A stretch of 64,000 nucleotides of DNA from Streptomyces stelliscabiei (GTDB taxonomy: Bacteria; Actinomycetota; Actinomycetes; Streptomycetales; Streptomycetaceae): assembly GCF_014873495.1 (NCBI RefSeq), contig NZ_JADBGF010000001.1, forward strand, positions 8,866,001 to 8,930,000, read 5' to 3'. The notes beneath the pieces are model-generated. The model was not told where the DNA came from, did no database searches, and was given only the letters and a program-made list of their open reading frames with translations. The position numbers and the translations under genes were made by a program. Position 1 is the stretch's first letter, and every line of letters starts with the position of its first letter. Positions 7,726 to 17,335 of the stretch are shown one piece after another.

Positions 7726-9149
7726 CCGACGGCGCGCAGTCCGAGGGACTGCCGGACGAGGATCGTACGGACCGGCCCCGCGGCACGGCCGTGGTGGTCG
7801 GCGGGGGACTGGCCGGTGTCACCGCCGCGCTCTCGCTGGCCGACGCCGGCGTCCGGGTCACCCTCCTGGAGGGACGGCCCCGCCTCGGCGGACTGGCCTT
7901 CTCCTTCCGGCGCGGCGACCTCACCGTCGACAACGGCCAGCACGTCTACCTGCGATGCTGCACCGCCTACCGCTGGTTCCTCGACCGCGTCGACGCGGCC
8001 GCGCTCGCGCCCCTGCAGGATCGTCTCGACGTGCCGGTTCTCGACGCCGGGGGCAGGCCCGGGCGACGGCTCGGCAGACTGCGGCGCGACGCGCTGCCCG
8101 TCCCCCTGCACCTGGGGCGCAGTCTCGCCACGTACACCCACCTCTCGCTCGCCGAGCGCGCGAAGGTGGGGCGGGCCGCGCTGGCGCTCAAGGCCCTCGA
8201 CCTCGCCGATCCCGCCCTGGACGAACAGGACTTCGGCGGCTGGCTCGCCGCGCACGGCCAGTCGGCGCGGGCCGTCGAGGCGCTGTGGGACCTCGTGGGG
8301 GTCGCCACCCTCAACGCGGTCGCCCGGGACGCCTCCCTCGGACTCGCCGCGATGGTGTTCAAGACCGGTCTGCTGTCCGAGCCGGGCGCCGCCGACATCG
8401 GCTGGGCGCATGTCCCGCTGGGCGAACTGCACGACCGGCTGACCCGCAAGGCGCTCGACTCGGCGGGCGTCCGCACCGTACTGCGTACCCGCGTCACCTC
8501 CATCTCCCCCGCGGGGAACGGGAGTTGGCGCGTCGAGACGCCCGGCGAGAGCCTCGACGCCGACACGGTCGTCCTCGCCGTACCGCAGCGCGAGACGTAC
8601 GACCTGCTGCCCGGGGGCGCGCTCGACGAGCCAAGACGGCTGCTGGAGATCGGCACCGCGCCGATCCTCAACGTCCATGTCGTGTACGACCGCAGGGTGC
8701 TGAGCAAGCCGTTCTTCGCGGCGCTCGGCTCGCCCGTGCAGTGGGTCTTCGACCGGACCGACGCGTCCGGGCTGCGCGAGGGGCAGTATCTGGCGCTGTC
8801 GCAGTCCGCCGCCCGGGACGAGATCGACACCCCCGTCTCCGCACTGCGCGCGCGCTATCTGCCCGAGCTGGAACGGCTGTTGCCCGCCGCGCGCGACGCG
8901 CGGGTGCGGGACTTCTTCGTGACCCGGGAGCGCACGGCGACGTTCGCTCCCACCCCCGGCGTCGGACGGCTCAGGCCCGGCGCCCGCACCAAGGCACCCG
9001 GCCTGTACCTGGCCGGAGCGTGGACCGCCACCGGGTGGCCCGCGACCATGGAGAGTGCGGTCCGCAGCGGCATCGGCGCGGCGGACGCCGCCCTCGCCGC
9101 TCTGGGCCGGCCCCGGGACCACCTCTTCGACTTCGAGGAGGCCGCGTGA
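7722..9149 (+). CDS. hpnE: Hydroxysqualene dehydroxylase HpnE
   Basis: This 475-aa FAD-dependent amine-oxidase/phytoene-desaturase family protein has a dinucleotide-binding motif near the N-terminus (VVVGGGLAGVTAALSLADAG, then E and the R-GG-L motif) and a C-terminal FAD motif around LYLAGAWTATGWPATMESAVRSG. HpnE reductively removes the hydroxyl of hydroxysqualene to give squalene. ATG 7722 overlaps the small upstream ORF; the open frame upstream of it has no support. It sits between the squalene-synthase pair and the polyprenyl synthase. Confidence 0.93.
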   Translation: MTDGAQSEGLPDEDRTDRPRGTAVVVGGGLAGVTAALSLADAGVRVTLLEGRPRLGGLAFSFRRGDLTVDNGQHVYLRCCTAYRWFLDRVDAAALAPLQDRLDVPVLDAGGRPGRRLGRLRRDALPVPLHLGRSLATYTHLSLAERAKVGRAALALKALDLADPALDEQDFGGWLAAHGQSARAVEALWDLVGVATLNAVARDASLGLAAMVFKTGLLSEPGAADIGWAHVPLGELHDRLTRKALDSAGVRTVLRTRVTSISPAGNGSWRVETPGESLDADTVVLAVPQRETYDLLPGGALDEPRRLLEIGTAPILNVHVVYDRRVLSKPFFAALGSPVQWVFDRTDASGLREGQYLALSQSAARDEIDTPVSALRARYLPELERLLPAARDARVRDFFVTRERTATFAPTPGVGRLRPGARTKAPGLYLAGAWTATGWPATMESAVRSGIGAADAALAALGRPRDHLFDFEEAA

Positions 9150-9217
9150 GGCTCGACGCGCGCAGAAACGGTTCCCGCACTCTCGGTACCACGAACACAT
9201 CGACATCTGGAGAGACT

Positions 9218-10291
9218 GTGCCCACTGTGCCCCCGGCCGTGACGGCCGCCGCGAGGACCGCGGTGGACGTGACCGCGCTCCTGGAGCGCGGGCGGACCCT
9301 GGCCACACCCGTGCTGCGGGCGGCCGTCGACCGGCTGGCGCCCCCCATGGACACCGTCGCCGCCTACCACTTCGGCTGGATCGACGCCCACGGCAACCCG
9401 GCGGACGGCGACGGCGGCAAGGCCGTACGCCCCGCGCTCGCCGTCATGTCCGCCGAGGTCACCGGCGCCGCACCCGAGACCGGCATCCCCGGCGCGGTCG
9501 CGGTGGAGCTGGTGCACAACTTCTCGCTGCTGCACGACGACCTGATGGACGGCGACGAACAGCGCCGCCACCGCGACACCGTCTGGAAGGTCCACGGCCC
9601 CGCCCAGGCCATCCTCGTCGGCGACGCCCTGATGGTCCTCGCCAACGAGATCCTCCTCGAACTGGGCACCGCCGAGGCGGCCCGCGCCACCCGCCGCGTC
9701 ACCACCGCGACCCGGGCGCTCATCGACGGGCAGGCCCAGGACATCTCCTACGAGCACCGCGAGCGGGTCACCGTCGAGGAGTGCCTGGAGATGGAGGGCA
9801 ACAAGACCGGCGCCCTCCTCGCCTGCGCGTGCTCCATCGGCGCCGTCCTCGGCGGCGCGGACGACCACACCGCCGACACCCTGGAGAAGTACGGCTACCA
9901 CCTGGGCCTCGCCTTCCAGGCCGTCGACGACCTGCTGGGCATCTGGGGCGACCCGGTCGCCACGGGCAAGCAGACCTGGAGCGATCTGCGCCAGCGCAAG
10001 AAGTCCCTGCCGGTCGTCGCCGCGCTCGCGGCCGGCGGTCCGGCCTCCGAACAGCTCGGTGAACTCCTCGCCGCCGACGCCAAGAGCAGCGACTTCGAGA
10101 ACTTCTCCGAGGAGGAGTTCGCCGTGCGCGCCGCCCTCATCGAGGAGGCGGGCGGCCGGGAGTGGACCGCCCAGGAGGCCCGCCGCCAGCACACGATCGC
10201 CGTCGAGGCGCTCGACTCGATCCGGATGCCGGAGCGGGTGCGGGAGCAGTTCGCGGCGCTCGCCGACTTCGTCGTCGTACGGAAGAGATGA
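9218..10291 (+). CDS. Polyprenyl diphosphate synthase (FPP synthase type) of the hopanoid cluster
   Basis: This 357-aa all-trans prenyltransferase has a first aspartate-rich motif LLHDDLMDGDE and a second region QAVDDLLGIWGD, in which the last Asp of DDxxD is Gly, a variant I believe is common in actinobacterial enzymes. It should make the farnesyl diphosphate consumed by HpnD. GTG 9218 is chosen because GGAGAG precedes it by four bases and the protein then begins MPTVPPAVTAAAR. GTG 9146 is in frame, overlaps the hpnE stop as GTGA and has GAGGAG upstream, so a 24-residue longer form is possible. Confidence 0.88.
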   Translation: MPTVPPAVTAAARTAVDVTALLERGRTLATPVLRAAVDRLAPPMDTVAAYHFGWIDAHGNPADGDGGKAVRPALAVMSAEVTGAAPETGIPGAVAVELVHNFSLLHDDLMDGDEQRRHRDTVWKVHGPAQAILVGDALMVLANEILLELGTAEAARATRRVTTATRALIDGQAQDISYEHRERVTVEECLEMEGNKTGALLACACSIGAVLGGADDHTADTLEKYGYHLGLAFQAVDDLLGIWGDPVATGKQTWSDLRQRKKSLPVVAALAAGGPASEQLGELLAADAKSSDFENFSEEEFAVRAALIEEAGGREWTAQEARRQHTIAVEALDSIRMPERVREQFAALADFVVVRKR

Positions 10292-10345
10292 CCGCCTTCA
10301 CCCAGGAGTCGACCCTCACCGGTCGAATAGTGCTCGCGTAGTCGC

Positions 10346-10379
10346 CGGCCGGTGCCCGTCACCGGACACGCACCGGCCG
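10346..10379 (+). terminator. Hairpin in the polyprenyl synthase-shc gap
   Basis: A 10-bp perfect inverted repeat (10346-10355 with 10370-10379; loop 14) lies in the 137-base gap before shc, the widest gap inside the operon. It may attenuate, stabilise or process the transcript, and the gap could also hold an internal promoter. No T tract follows. Confidence 0.35.
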
Positions 10380-10428
10380 ACGGCTGACCCACCGCAGAGA
10401 GATCCGTCCACTGCACGAAGGGGAAGCC

Positions 10429-12423
10429 ATGACAGCGACGACCGACGGAAGCACCGGGGCCCTGCCGCCCCGCGCCCCCTCGGCCAGCGACACCGACCAC
10501 GGCACTCCTGTGGCGGCAGGGGTCCAGGAGGCTGCCGTGCACGCCGTACGGCGGGCCACCGACCTCCTGCTCGCCCGACAGGACGCCCAGGGCTGGTGGA
10601 AGGGCGACCTGGAGACCAACGTCACCATGGACGCCGAGGACCTGCTGCTCCGCCAGTTCCTGGGCATCCGCGACGACAGGACCACGCGCGCCGCCGCGCT
10701 CCACATCCGGGGCGAGCAGCGCCCGGACGGCACCTGGGCCACCTTCTACGGCGGCCCGTCCGACCTCTCCGCCACCGTCGAGGCGTACGTCGCGCTGCGG
10801 CTGGCGGGGGACGACCCGGCCGAGCCGCACATGGCGCGGGCGTCGGCGTGGATCCGGGAGCGGGGCGGGATCGCCGCCGCCCGGGTCTTCACCCGCATCT
10901 GGCTGGCGCTGTTCGGCTGGTGGAAGTGGGACGACCTGCCGGAGATGCCGCCGGAGATCCTCTACTTCCCGCAGTGGATGCCGCTGAACATCTACGACTT
11001 CGGCTGCTGGGCCCGCCAGACGATCGTGCCGCTGACCGTCGTCTCGGCCAAGCGCCCGGTGCGGCCCGCGCCGTTCCCGCTCGACGAGCTGCACGCCGAC
11101 CCGGGGCGGCCGAATCCCCCCAGACCCCTGGATCCACTGGGCAGTTGGGAGGGCGCCTTCCAGCGGCTCGACCGGGCCCTGCACGGCTACCACAGGGTGG
11201 CGCCGAGGCGGCTGCGCCGGGCGGCCATGAACCGAGCGGCCCGCTGGATCGTCGAGCGTCAGGAGAACGACGGCTGCTGGGGCGGCATCCAGCCCCCCGC
11301 CGTGTACTCGATCATCGCGCTGCACCTGCTCGGCTACGACCTCCGGCACCCCGTGATGCGGGCCGGGCTGGAGTCCCTCGACCGGTTCGCCGTGTGGCGC
11401 GAGGACGGGGCCCGGATGATCGAGGCGTGCCAGTCCCCGGTGTGGGACACCTGCCTCGCCACCATCGCCCTCGCCGACGCCGGCCTGCCCGCCGACCACC
11501 CCCAACTGGTCAAGGCCGCCGACTGGATGCTCGGCGAGGAGATCGTCCGCCCCGGCGACTGGTCGGTGAAACGGCCCCAACTCCCGCCCGGCGGCTGGGC
11601 GTTCGAATTCCACAACGACAACTACCCCGACATCGACGACACCGCCGAGGTCGTCCTCGCCCTGCGCCGGGTCAGGCACCACGACCCCGAGCGGGTGGAG
11701 AAGGCGGTGCGGCGCGGGGTGCGCTGGACGCTCGGCATGCAGTCCCGGAACGGGGCGTGGGGCGCGTTCGACGCCGACAACACCAGCCCGTTCCCCAACC
11801 GGCTGCCGTTCTGCGACTTCGGCGAGGTCATCGACCCGCCGTCCGCCGACGTCACCGCGCACGTGGTGGAGATGCTCGCGGCGGAGGGCCTGTCCCACGA
11901 CCCGCGCACCCGGCGCGGCATCGAGTGGCTGCTCGCCGAACAGGAGCCCAGCGGCGCCTGGTTCGGCCGCTGGGGCGTCAACTACGTCTACGGCACCGGG
12001 TCGGTGGTCCCCGCCCTGGTGACCGCCGGGCTGCCCGCCGCGCACCCCGCGATCCGCCGCGCCGTGGCCTGGCTGGAGACCGTGCAGAACGACGACGGCG
12101 GCTGGGGCGAGGACCTGCGCTCCTACCCCGACCCCGCCGAATGGGGCGGCAAGGGCGCCTCCACCGCCTCCCAGACCGCGTGGGCGCTGCTCGCGCTGCT
12201 GGCGGCGGGGGAGCGCGACACCAAGGCCACCGAGCGTGGCGTCGAGTGGCTGGCCCGGACCCAGCGCGAGGACGGCTCCTGGGACGAGCCGTACTTCACC
12301 GGCACCGGCTTCCCCTGGGACTTCTCGATCAACTACCACCTCTACCGCCAGGTCTTCCCGCTCACCGCGCTCGGCCGGTACGTCCACGGCGAGCCGGCCC
12401 TCCTGAAGCCCGGGGGACGCTGA
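10429..12423 (+). CDS. shc: Squalene-hopene cyclase
   Basis: This 664-aa protein cyclises squalene to hopene/hopanol at the membrane surface. The catalytic DxDDTA motif is DIDDTA at residues 401-406. Several QW repeats are visible (for example QDAQGWW near 50, QENDGCWGG around 270, QNDDGGWGE around 550, QREDGSWDE around 610). Length matches the family (about 630-680). A GGGGAAG ribosome site precedes the ATG, and the stop overlaps the next gene by TGATG. It is the committed, defining enzyme of this operon. Confidence 0.97.
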   Translation: MTATTDGSTGALPPRAPSASDTDHGTPVAAGVQEAAVHAVRRATDLLLARQDAQGWWKGDLETNVTMDAEDLLLRQFLGIRDDRTTRAAALHIRGEQRPDGTWATFYGGPSDLSATVEAYVALRLAGDDPAEPHMARASAWIRERGGIAAARVFTRIWLALFGWWKWDDLPEMPPEILYFPQWMPLNIYDFGCWARQTIVPLTVVSAKRPVRPAPFPLDELHADPGRPNPPRPLDPLGSWEGAFQRLDRALHGYHRVAPRRLRRAAMNRAARWIVERQENDGCWGGIQPPAVYSIIALHLLGYDLRHPVMRAGLESLDRFAVWREDGARMIEACQSPVWDTCLATIALADAGLPADHPQLVKAADWMLGEEIVRPGDWSVKRPQLPPGGWAFEFHNDNYPDIDDTAEVVLALRRVRHHDPERVEKAVRRGVRWTLGMQSRNGAWGAFDADNTSPFPNRLPFCDFGEVIDPPSADVTAHVVEMLAAEGLSHDPRTRRGIEWLLAEQEPSGAWFGRWGVNYVYGTGSVVPALVTAGLPAAHPAIRRAVAWLETVQNDDGGWGEDLRSYPDPAEWGGKGASTASQTAWALLALLAAGERDTKATERGVEWLARTQREDGSWDEPYFTGTGFPWDFSINYHLYRQVFPLTALGRYVHGEPALLKPGGR

Positions 12424-13067
12424 TGGAGGCGCCCTCCGCCCCGGCCCCGCTGCTGATCGCCTGCGCGCTCGGCATCGAACAGCTCGCCCTGCGCAGCGGC
12501 GACCGGGGCGGCGCCGGGGGCCCGGTCACCGTCCTGCGCACCGGCATGGGGCCGAGGGCCGCCGAGCGGTCGGTCACCCGGCTGCTCGCCGACCCGGGGC
12601 TGCGCGGGGCGGCCGTACTGGCCACCGGGTTCTGCGCCGGACTCGCCCCGGGCATGCACCCCGGCGACCTGGTCGTCGCCGAGGAGACCTGGGGGCCGGA
12701 CGGCGCCGTGACTCCGTGCGTCTCCACCGGACGCCTGGTCAAGGAGCTGGAGCGCGCCGTGCCCGGACGCGCGGTCCACACCGGCCCGCTCACCGGGTCC
12801 GACCACGTCGTACGCGGCCAGGAACGGTCCGATCTCCACGCGACCGGCGCACTCGCCGTCGACATGGAGTCCGCCGTCACGCTCCACTGCGCCGTGAGAT
12901 CCGGCGCACGCCCGGTTGCGGCCGTCCGGGTGGTCGTGGACGCTCCAGAGCATGAACTGGTCCGGATCGGCACGGTACGCGGTGGAATATCAGCTTTCCG
13001 CGTTCTTCGTGCCGTCCTTCCCGCTTACTACGAATGGCACCGTTCCTTGCTGCTCCCCAGGAGGTGA
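12423..13067 (+). CDS. hpnG: HpnG-like nucleoside phosphorylase (adenosylhopane nucleosidase)
   Basis: This 214-aa protein belongs to the nucleoside-phosphorylase fold. It has an N-terminal ATGFCAGLAPGMHPGDLVV segment and the purine-phosphorylase-like AVDMESAV motif with Asp-Met-Glu. In hopanoid clusters HpnG removes adenine from adenosylhopane, made by HpnH, to give (phospho)ribosylhopane on the way to bacteriohopanetetrol. The gene starts in a TGATG overlap with shc and lies just before hpnH, which supports this role over general purine salvage. Confidence 0.82.
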   Translation: MEAPSAPAPLLIACALGIEQLALRSGDRGGAGGPVTVLRTGMGPRAAERSVTRLLADPGLRGAAVLATGFCAGLAPGMHPGDLVVAEETWGPDGAVTPCVSTGRLVKELERAVPGRAVHTGPLTGSDHVVRGQERSDLHATGALAVDMESAVTLHCAVRSGARPVAAVRVVVDAPEHELVRIGTVRGGISAFRVLRAVLPAYYEWHRSLLLPRR

Positions 13068-13072
13068 GCCAG

Positions 13073-14104
13073 ATGGCCATGCCGCTCCGCCAGTCCATCA
13101 AGGTGGCGACGTATCTCGCTGAACAGAAGCTCCGCAAGCGGGACAAGTTCCCGCTGATCGTCGAGCTGGAACCGCTCTACGCCTGCAACCTGAAGTGCGA
13201 GGGCTGCGGCAAGATCCAGCACCCGGCGGGCGTGCTCAAGCAGCGCATGCCGGTGGCGCAGGCCGTGGGCGCCGTCCTGGAGTCCGGTGCGCCGATGGTG
13301 TCGATCGCCGGCGGCGAGCCCCTGATGCACCCCCAGATCGACGAGATCGTCCGGCAGCTGGTGGCAAAGAGGAAGTACGTCTTCCTGTGCACCAACGCCC
13401 TGCTGCTGCGCAAGAAGATGGAGAAGTTCAAGCCCTCGCCGTACTTCGCGTTCGCCGTGCACATCGACGGTCTGCGGGAGCGGCACGACGAGTCGGTGGC
13501 GAAGGAAGGGGTGTTCGACGAGGCGGTCGCCGCCATCAAGGAGGCCAAGCGGCGCGGCTTCCGGGTGACCACCAACTCGACCTTCTTCAACACCGACACC
13601 CCGCAGACCATCATCGAGGTCCTCAACTTCCTCAACGACGACCTCCAGGTCGACGAGATGATGATCTCGCCCGCCTACGCCTACGAGAAGGCCCCCGACC
13701 AGGAGCACTTCCTCGGCGTCGAGCAGACCCGCGAACTGTTCAAGAAGGCCTTCTCCGGCGGCAACCGCCGACGCTGGCGGCTCAACCACTCGCCCCTGTT
13801 CCTCGACTTCCTGGAGGGCAAGGTCGACTTCCCGTGCACGGCGTGGGCGATCCCCAACTACTCCCTCTTCGGCTGGCAGAAGCCCTGCTACCTGATGAGC
13901 GACGGGTACGTCACCACGTACCGGGAACTGATCGAGGACACCGACTGGGACGCGTACGGCCGCGGCAAGGACCCGCGCTGCGCCAACTGCATGGCGCACT
14001 GCGGCTACGAGCCGACCGCGGTCCTCGCCACCATGGGCTCCCTGAAGGAGTCCCTGCGCGCCATGCGCGAGACCGTCTCCGGCAACCACGGGAACCAGGG
14101 GTGA
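13073..14104 (+). CDS. hpnH: Adenosylhopane synthase HpnH (radical SAM)
   Basis: This 343-aa radical SAM protein joins the 5'-deoxyadenosyl group of SAM to diploptene to form adenosylhopane. The CxxxCxxC cluster ligands are C38, C42 and C45 (ACNLKCEGC). A second Cys-rich segment near the C-terminus (CANCMAHCGYEP) is typical of the family. ATG 13073 is preceded by AGGAGGTGAG at ideal spacing; an upstream in-frame start at 13034 lies inside hpnG and is less likely. Confidence 0.94.
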   Translation: MAMPLRQSIKVATYLAEQKLRKRDKFPLIVELEPLYACNLKCEGCGKIQHPAGVLKQRMPVAQAVGAVLESGAPMVSIAGGEPLMHPQIDEIVRQLVAKRKYVFLCTNALLLRKKMEKFKPSPYFAFAVHIDGLRERHDESVAKEGVFDEAVAAIKEAKRRGFRVTTNSTFFNTDTPQTIIEVLNFLNDDLQVDEMMISPAYAYEKAPDQEHFLGVEQTRELFKKAFSGGNRRRWRLNHSPLFLDFLEGKVDFPCTAWAIPNYSLFGWQKPCYLMSDGYVTTYRELIEDTDWDAYGRGKDPRCANCMAHCGYEPTAVLATMGSLKESLRAMRETVSGNHGNQG

Positions 14105-14108
14105 CGCC

Positions 14109-15266
14109 ATGACCGCCGTGTCGCTGGGCGTCCCCGAGGTACCGGTCCGGCCGATCGCCGAGCGACGCGTGTCGCGAGGCATCCAGGTGGGGTCGGTGGC
14201 GGTCGGGGGCGGAGCCCCCGTCTCGGTGCAGTCGATGACGACGACCCGTACGTCGGACATCGGCGCCACCCTGCAGCAGATCGCCGAACTCACCGCGTCC
14301 GGCTGCCAGATCGTCCGCGTCGCCTGCCCCACGCAGGACGACGCGGACGCCCTCGCCGCCATCGCCCGCAAGTCGCAGATCCCGGTGATCGCGGACATCC
14401 ACTTCCAGCCGAAGTACGTGTTCGCGGCGATCGAGGCCGGCTGCGCGGCGGTGCGGGTCAACCCGGGCAACATCAAGCAGTTCGACGACAAGGTCAAGGA
14501 GATCGCGCGGGCCGCGAAGGACCACGCGACCCCGATCCGGATCGGGGTCAACGCCGGCTCGCTCGACCGGCGCCTCCTGCAGAAGTACGGGAAGGCGACG
14601 CCCGAGGCGCTGGTGGAGTCCGCGCTGTGGGAGGCGTCGCTGTTCGAGGAGCACGGCTTCCGGGACATCAAGATCTCGGTCAAGCACAACGACCCGGTCG
14701 TGATGATCGAGGCGTACCGGCAGCTGGCCGCCCGGTGCGCCTACCCCCTGCACCTCGGGGTGACCGAGGCCGGTCCCGCCTTCCAGGGGACGATCAAGTC
14801 CGCCGTCGCCTTCGGGGCGCTGCTCGCCGAGGGGATCGGCGACACGATCCGGGTGTCGCTGAGCGCTCCGCCGGTCGAGGAGATCAAGGTCGGCATCCAG
14901 ATCCTGGAGTCGCTGAACCTGCGACAGCGGCGGCTGGAGATCGTCTCGTGCCCCTCGTGCGGGCGCGCGCAGGTCGACGTGTACCGGCTGGCGGACGAGG
15001 TCACCGCCGGGCTGGAGGGCATGGAGGTGCCGTTGCGGGTCGCGGTCATGGGCTGCGTCGTCAACGGACCCGGGGAGGCGCGGGAGGCGGACCTGGGGGT
15101 CGCCTCCGGCAACGGAAAGGGGCAGATCTTCGTGAAGGGCGAGGTCATCAGGACCGTGCCCGAGTCGAAGATCGTGGAGACCCTCATCGACGAGGCGATG
15201 AAGATCGCCGAGCGGATGGAACGGGACGGCGTCGCGTCGGGGGAACCGGCGGTCACCGTGAGCTGA
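14109..15266 (+). CDS. ispG: (E)-4-hydroxy-3-methylbut-2-enyl-diphosphate synthase (IspG/GcpE)
   Basis: This 385-aa enzyme is the penultimate step of the MEP pathway, reducing methylerythritol cyclodiphosphate to HMBPP with a [4Fe-4S] cluster. The cluster Cys residues lie in SCPSCGRAQVDVY and MGCVVNGPGEARE. It is the short, flavodoxin-dependent bacterial form. Only a few bases separate it from hpnH. Streptomyces genomes commonly carry another ispG elsewhere, so this copy probably raises isoprenoid supply when hopanoids are made. Confidence 0.94.
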   Translation: MTAVSLGVPEVPVRPIAERRVSRGIQVGSVAVGGGAPVSVQSMTTTRTSDIGATLQQIAELTASGCQIVRVACPTQDDADALAAIARKSQIPVIADIHFQPKYVFAAIEAGCAAVRVNPGNIKQFDDKVKEIARAAKDHATPIRIGVNAGSLDRRLLQKYGKATPEALVESALWEASLFEEHGFRDIKISVKHNDPVVMIEAYRQLAARCAYPLHLGVTEAGPAFQGTIKSAVAFGALLAEGIGDTIRVSLSAPPVEEIKVGIQILESLNLRQRRLEIVSCPSCGRAQVDVYRLADEVTAGLEGMEVPLRVAVMGCVVNGPGEAREADLGVASGNGKGQIFVKGEVIRTVPESKIVETLIDEAMKIAERMERDGVASGEPAVTVS

Positions 15267-15307
15267 CAACACGGGCTGAGAGAGCACGGATCGAGAGGGG
15301 GCCCGAC

Positions 15308-17335
15308 GTGACGATTCTGGAGAGCATCCGGCAACCGCGCGACCTGAAGGCGCTGACCGAGGCGGAACTCGGTGAACTGGCCGAAGAAATCCGGGAGTTC
15401 CTGGTGCACGCGGTCGCCAGGACCGGTGGTCACCTGGGGCCCAACCTGGGGGTGGTGGAACTGTCCGTCGCGCTCCACCGGGTCTTCGAGTCACCCGTCG
15501 ACCGCATCGTCTGGGACACCGGTCACCAGAGCTATGTGCACAAGCTGCTGACCGGGCGGCAGGACTTCTCCAAACTGCGCGGCAAGGGGGGCCTGTCCGG
15601 GTACCCCTCGCGCGCGGAGTCCGAGCACGACATCGTCGAGAACAGCCACGCCTCCACCGCCCTCGGCTGGGCGGACGGCCTCGCCAAGGCCCGCCAGGTG
15701 CTGGGGGAGCGGGGCCATGTGGTCGCGGTCATCGGCGACGGCGCGCTCACCGGCGGCATGGCCTGGGAGGCGCTCAACAACATCGCGGCCGCCAAGGACC
15801 GGCCGCTGATCATCGTCGTCAACGACAACGAACGCTCGTACTCCCCGACCATCGGCGGCCTCGCCAACCACCTCGCGACCCTGCGCACCACCGACGGCTA
15901 CGAGCAGTTCCTCGCCTGGGGCAAGGAGGTCCTGCTGCGCACCCCGGTCGTCGGCAAGGAGGTCTACGAGGCACTGCACGGCGCCAAGAAGGGCTTCAAG
16001 GACGCGTTCGCGCCGCAGGGCATGTTCGAGGACCTGGGCCTGAAGTACGTCGGCCCGATCGACGGGCACGACATCAAGGCCGTCGAGTCGGCGCTGCGCC
16101 GCGCCAAGCGCTTCCACGGCCCGGTCCTGGTGCACTGCCTGACGCAGAAGGGCCGGGGCTACGAGCCCGCGCTGGCCAACGAGGAGGACCACTTCCACAC
16201 GGTCGGCGTGATGGACCCGATGACCTGCGAGCCGCTCACCCCGGCCGGCGGACCGTCCTGGACCTCGGTCTTCGGCGACGAGATCGTCCGGATCGGCGAC
16301 GAGCGCGAGGACGTCGTGGCCGTCACGGCGGCCATGCTGCACCCGGTGGGCCTCGGCCGGTTCGCGGAGAAGTTCCCCGACCGGGTGTGGGACGTCGGCA
16401 TCGCCGAGCAGCACGCCACCGTGTCGGCGGCCGGCCTCGCCACGGGCGGCCTGCACCCCGTCGTGGCCGTCTACGCGACCTTCCTCAACCGGGCCTTCGA
16501 CCAGTTGCTGATGGACGTGGCCCTGCACCGGTGCGGGGTCACCTTCGTCCTGGACCGCGCCGGCGTGACCGGTGTCGACGGTGCGTCGCACAACGGCATG
16601 TGGGACATGTCCGTCCTCCAGGTCGTACCCGGGCTGCGGATCGCCGCCCCGCGCGACGCCGAGCAGTTGCGGACCCAGTTGCGGGAAGCCGTCGCGGTGG
16701 ACGACGCCCCCACGCTGATCCGGTTCCCGAAGGAGTCGGTGGGGCCGGAGATCCCGTCCCTGGAGCGGGTGGGCGGCATGGACGTCCTGCACCGCTCGGC
16801 CTCCTCGGACGATCCGGCGGTACTGCTGGTCGCCGTCGGCGTGATGGCGTCGGTGTGTCTGCGGGCCGCGGAGCTGCTGGAGGCGCGGGGCATCGGCTGC
16901 ACGGTCGTCGACCCCCGCTGGGTCAAGCCCGTCGACCCCGCGCTGCCGTGGCTCGCCGACGCACACCGTCTGGTGGCCGTCGTGGAGGACAACAGCCGGG
17001 CCGCCGGGGTCGGTTCGGCGGTCGCCCTCGCGCTGGGGGACGCCGAGGTCGACGTGCCCGTACGGCGGTTCGGGATTCCGGAGCAGTTCCTCCCGCACGC
17101 CAAGCGCGGGGAGGTGCTGGCGGACATAGGTCTGACGCCGGTCGAGATCGCCGGGCGGATCAGCGCCTCGCTGGCCGCCAAGGGCGAGTCGGCGAAGGGG
17201 AACCTGCCTGTGGCGAAGCCGTCCGTGGCCGTGCTGCCCGAGGCCGAGCCGTCGTCCGAGGCTGTGCCGTCTGTGGCGAAGCCGTCCGAGGCCGAGCCGT
17301 CCGAGGCCGAGCCGTCCGAGGAGAAACCGCAATGA
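15308..17335 (+). CDS. dxs: 1-deoxy-D-xylulose-5-phosphate synthase with repeat-rich C-terminal tail
   Basis: This 675-aa thiamine-diphosphate enzyme condenses pyruvate and glyceraldehyde-3-phosphate to start the MEP pathway. It shows the TPP motif GDGALTGGMAWEALNN, the WDTGHQSYVHK start and the transketolase-type central domain (IAEQHAT). GTG 15308 gives the normal family N-terminus. After the usual C-terminus (SASLAAK) there is an extra tail of about 45 residues rich in Pro, Ser, Glu and Ala with PSEAE repeats, encoded by a 15-bp tandem repeat. The tail is outside the catalytic fold. It overlaps the aminotransferase start as ATGA. Confidence 0.94.
   Translation: MTILESIRQPRDLKALTEAELGELAEEIREFLVHAVARTGGHLGPNLGVVELSVALHRVFESPVDRIVWDTGHQSYVHKLLTGRQDFSKLRGKGGLSGYPSRAESEHDIVENSHASTALGWADGLAKARQVLGERGHVVAVIGDGALTGGMAWEALNNIAAAKDRPLIIVVNDNERSYSPTIGGLANHLATLRTTDGYEQFLAWGKEVLLRTPVVGKEVYEALHGAKKGFKDAFAPQGMFEDLGLKYVGPIDGHDIKAVESALRRAKRFHGPVLVHCLTQKGRGYEPALANEEDHFHTVGVMDPMTCEPLTPAGGPSWTSVFGDEIVRIGDEREDVVAVTAAMLHPVGLGRFAEKFPDRVWDVGIAEQHATVSAAGLATGGLHPVVAVYATFLNRAFDQLLMDVALHRCGVTFVLDRAGVTGVDGASHNGMWDMSVLQVVPGLRIAAPRDAEQLRTQLREAVAVDDAPTLIRFPKESVGPEIPSLERVGGMDVLHRSASSDDPAVLLVAVGVMASVCLRAAELLEARGIGCTVVDPRWVKPVDPALPWLADAHRLVAVVEDNSRAAGVGSAVALALGDAEVDVPVRRFGIPEQFLPHAKRGEVLADIGLTPVEIAGRISASLAAKGESAKGNLPVAKPSVAVLPEAEPSSEAVPSVAKPSEAEPSEAEPSEEKPQ
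17281..17322 (+). repeat. 15-bp tandem repeat in the 3' end of dxs
   Basis: GCCGTCCGAGGCCGA occurs twice exactly and a third time in part, coding for PSEAE units. Longer related segments (GTGGCGAAGCCGTCCG) occur at about 17212 and 17274. Such in-frame repeats can change length by slippage or recombination. Confidence 0.8.

Noticed and set aside
15491..17332. Long open frame (613 codons) on the minus strand opposite dxs
   Set aside because: It mirrors dxs codon for codon, its translation is a Gly/Arg/Val/His-rich mixture without any family, and dxs is certain. Long antisense frames are normal at this GC content.
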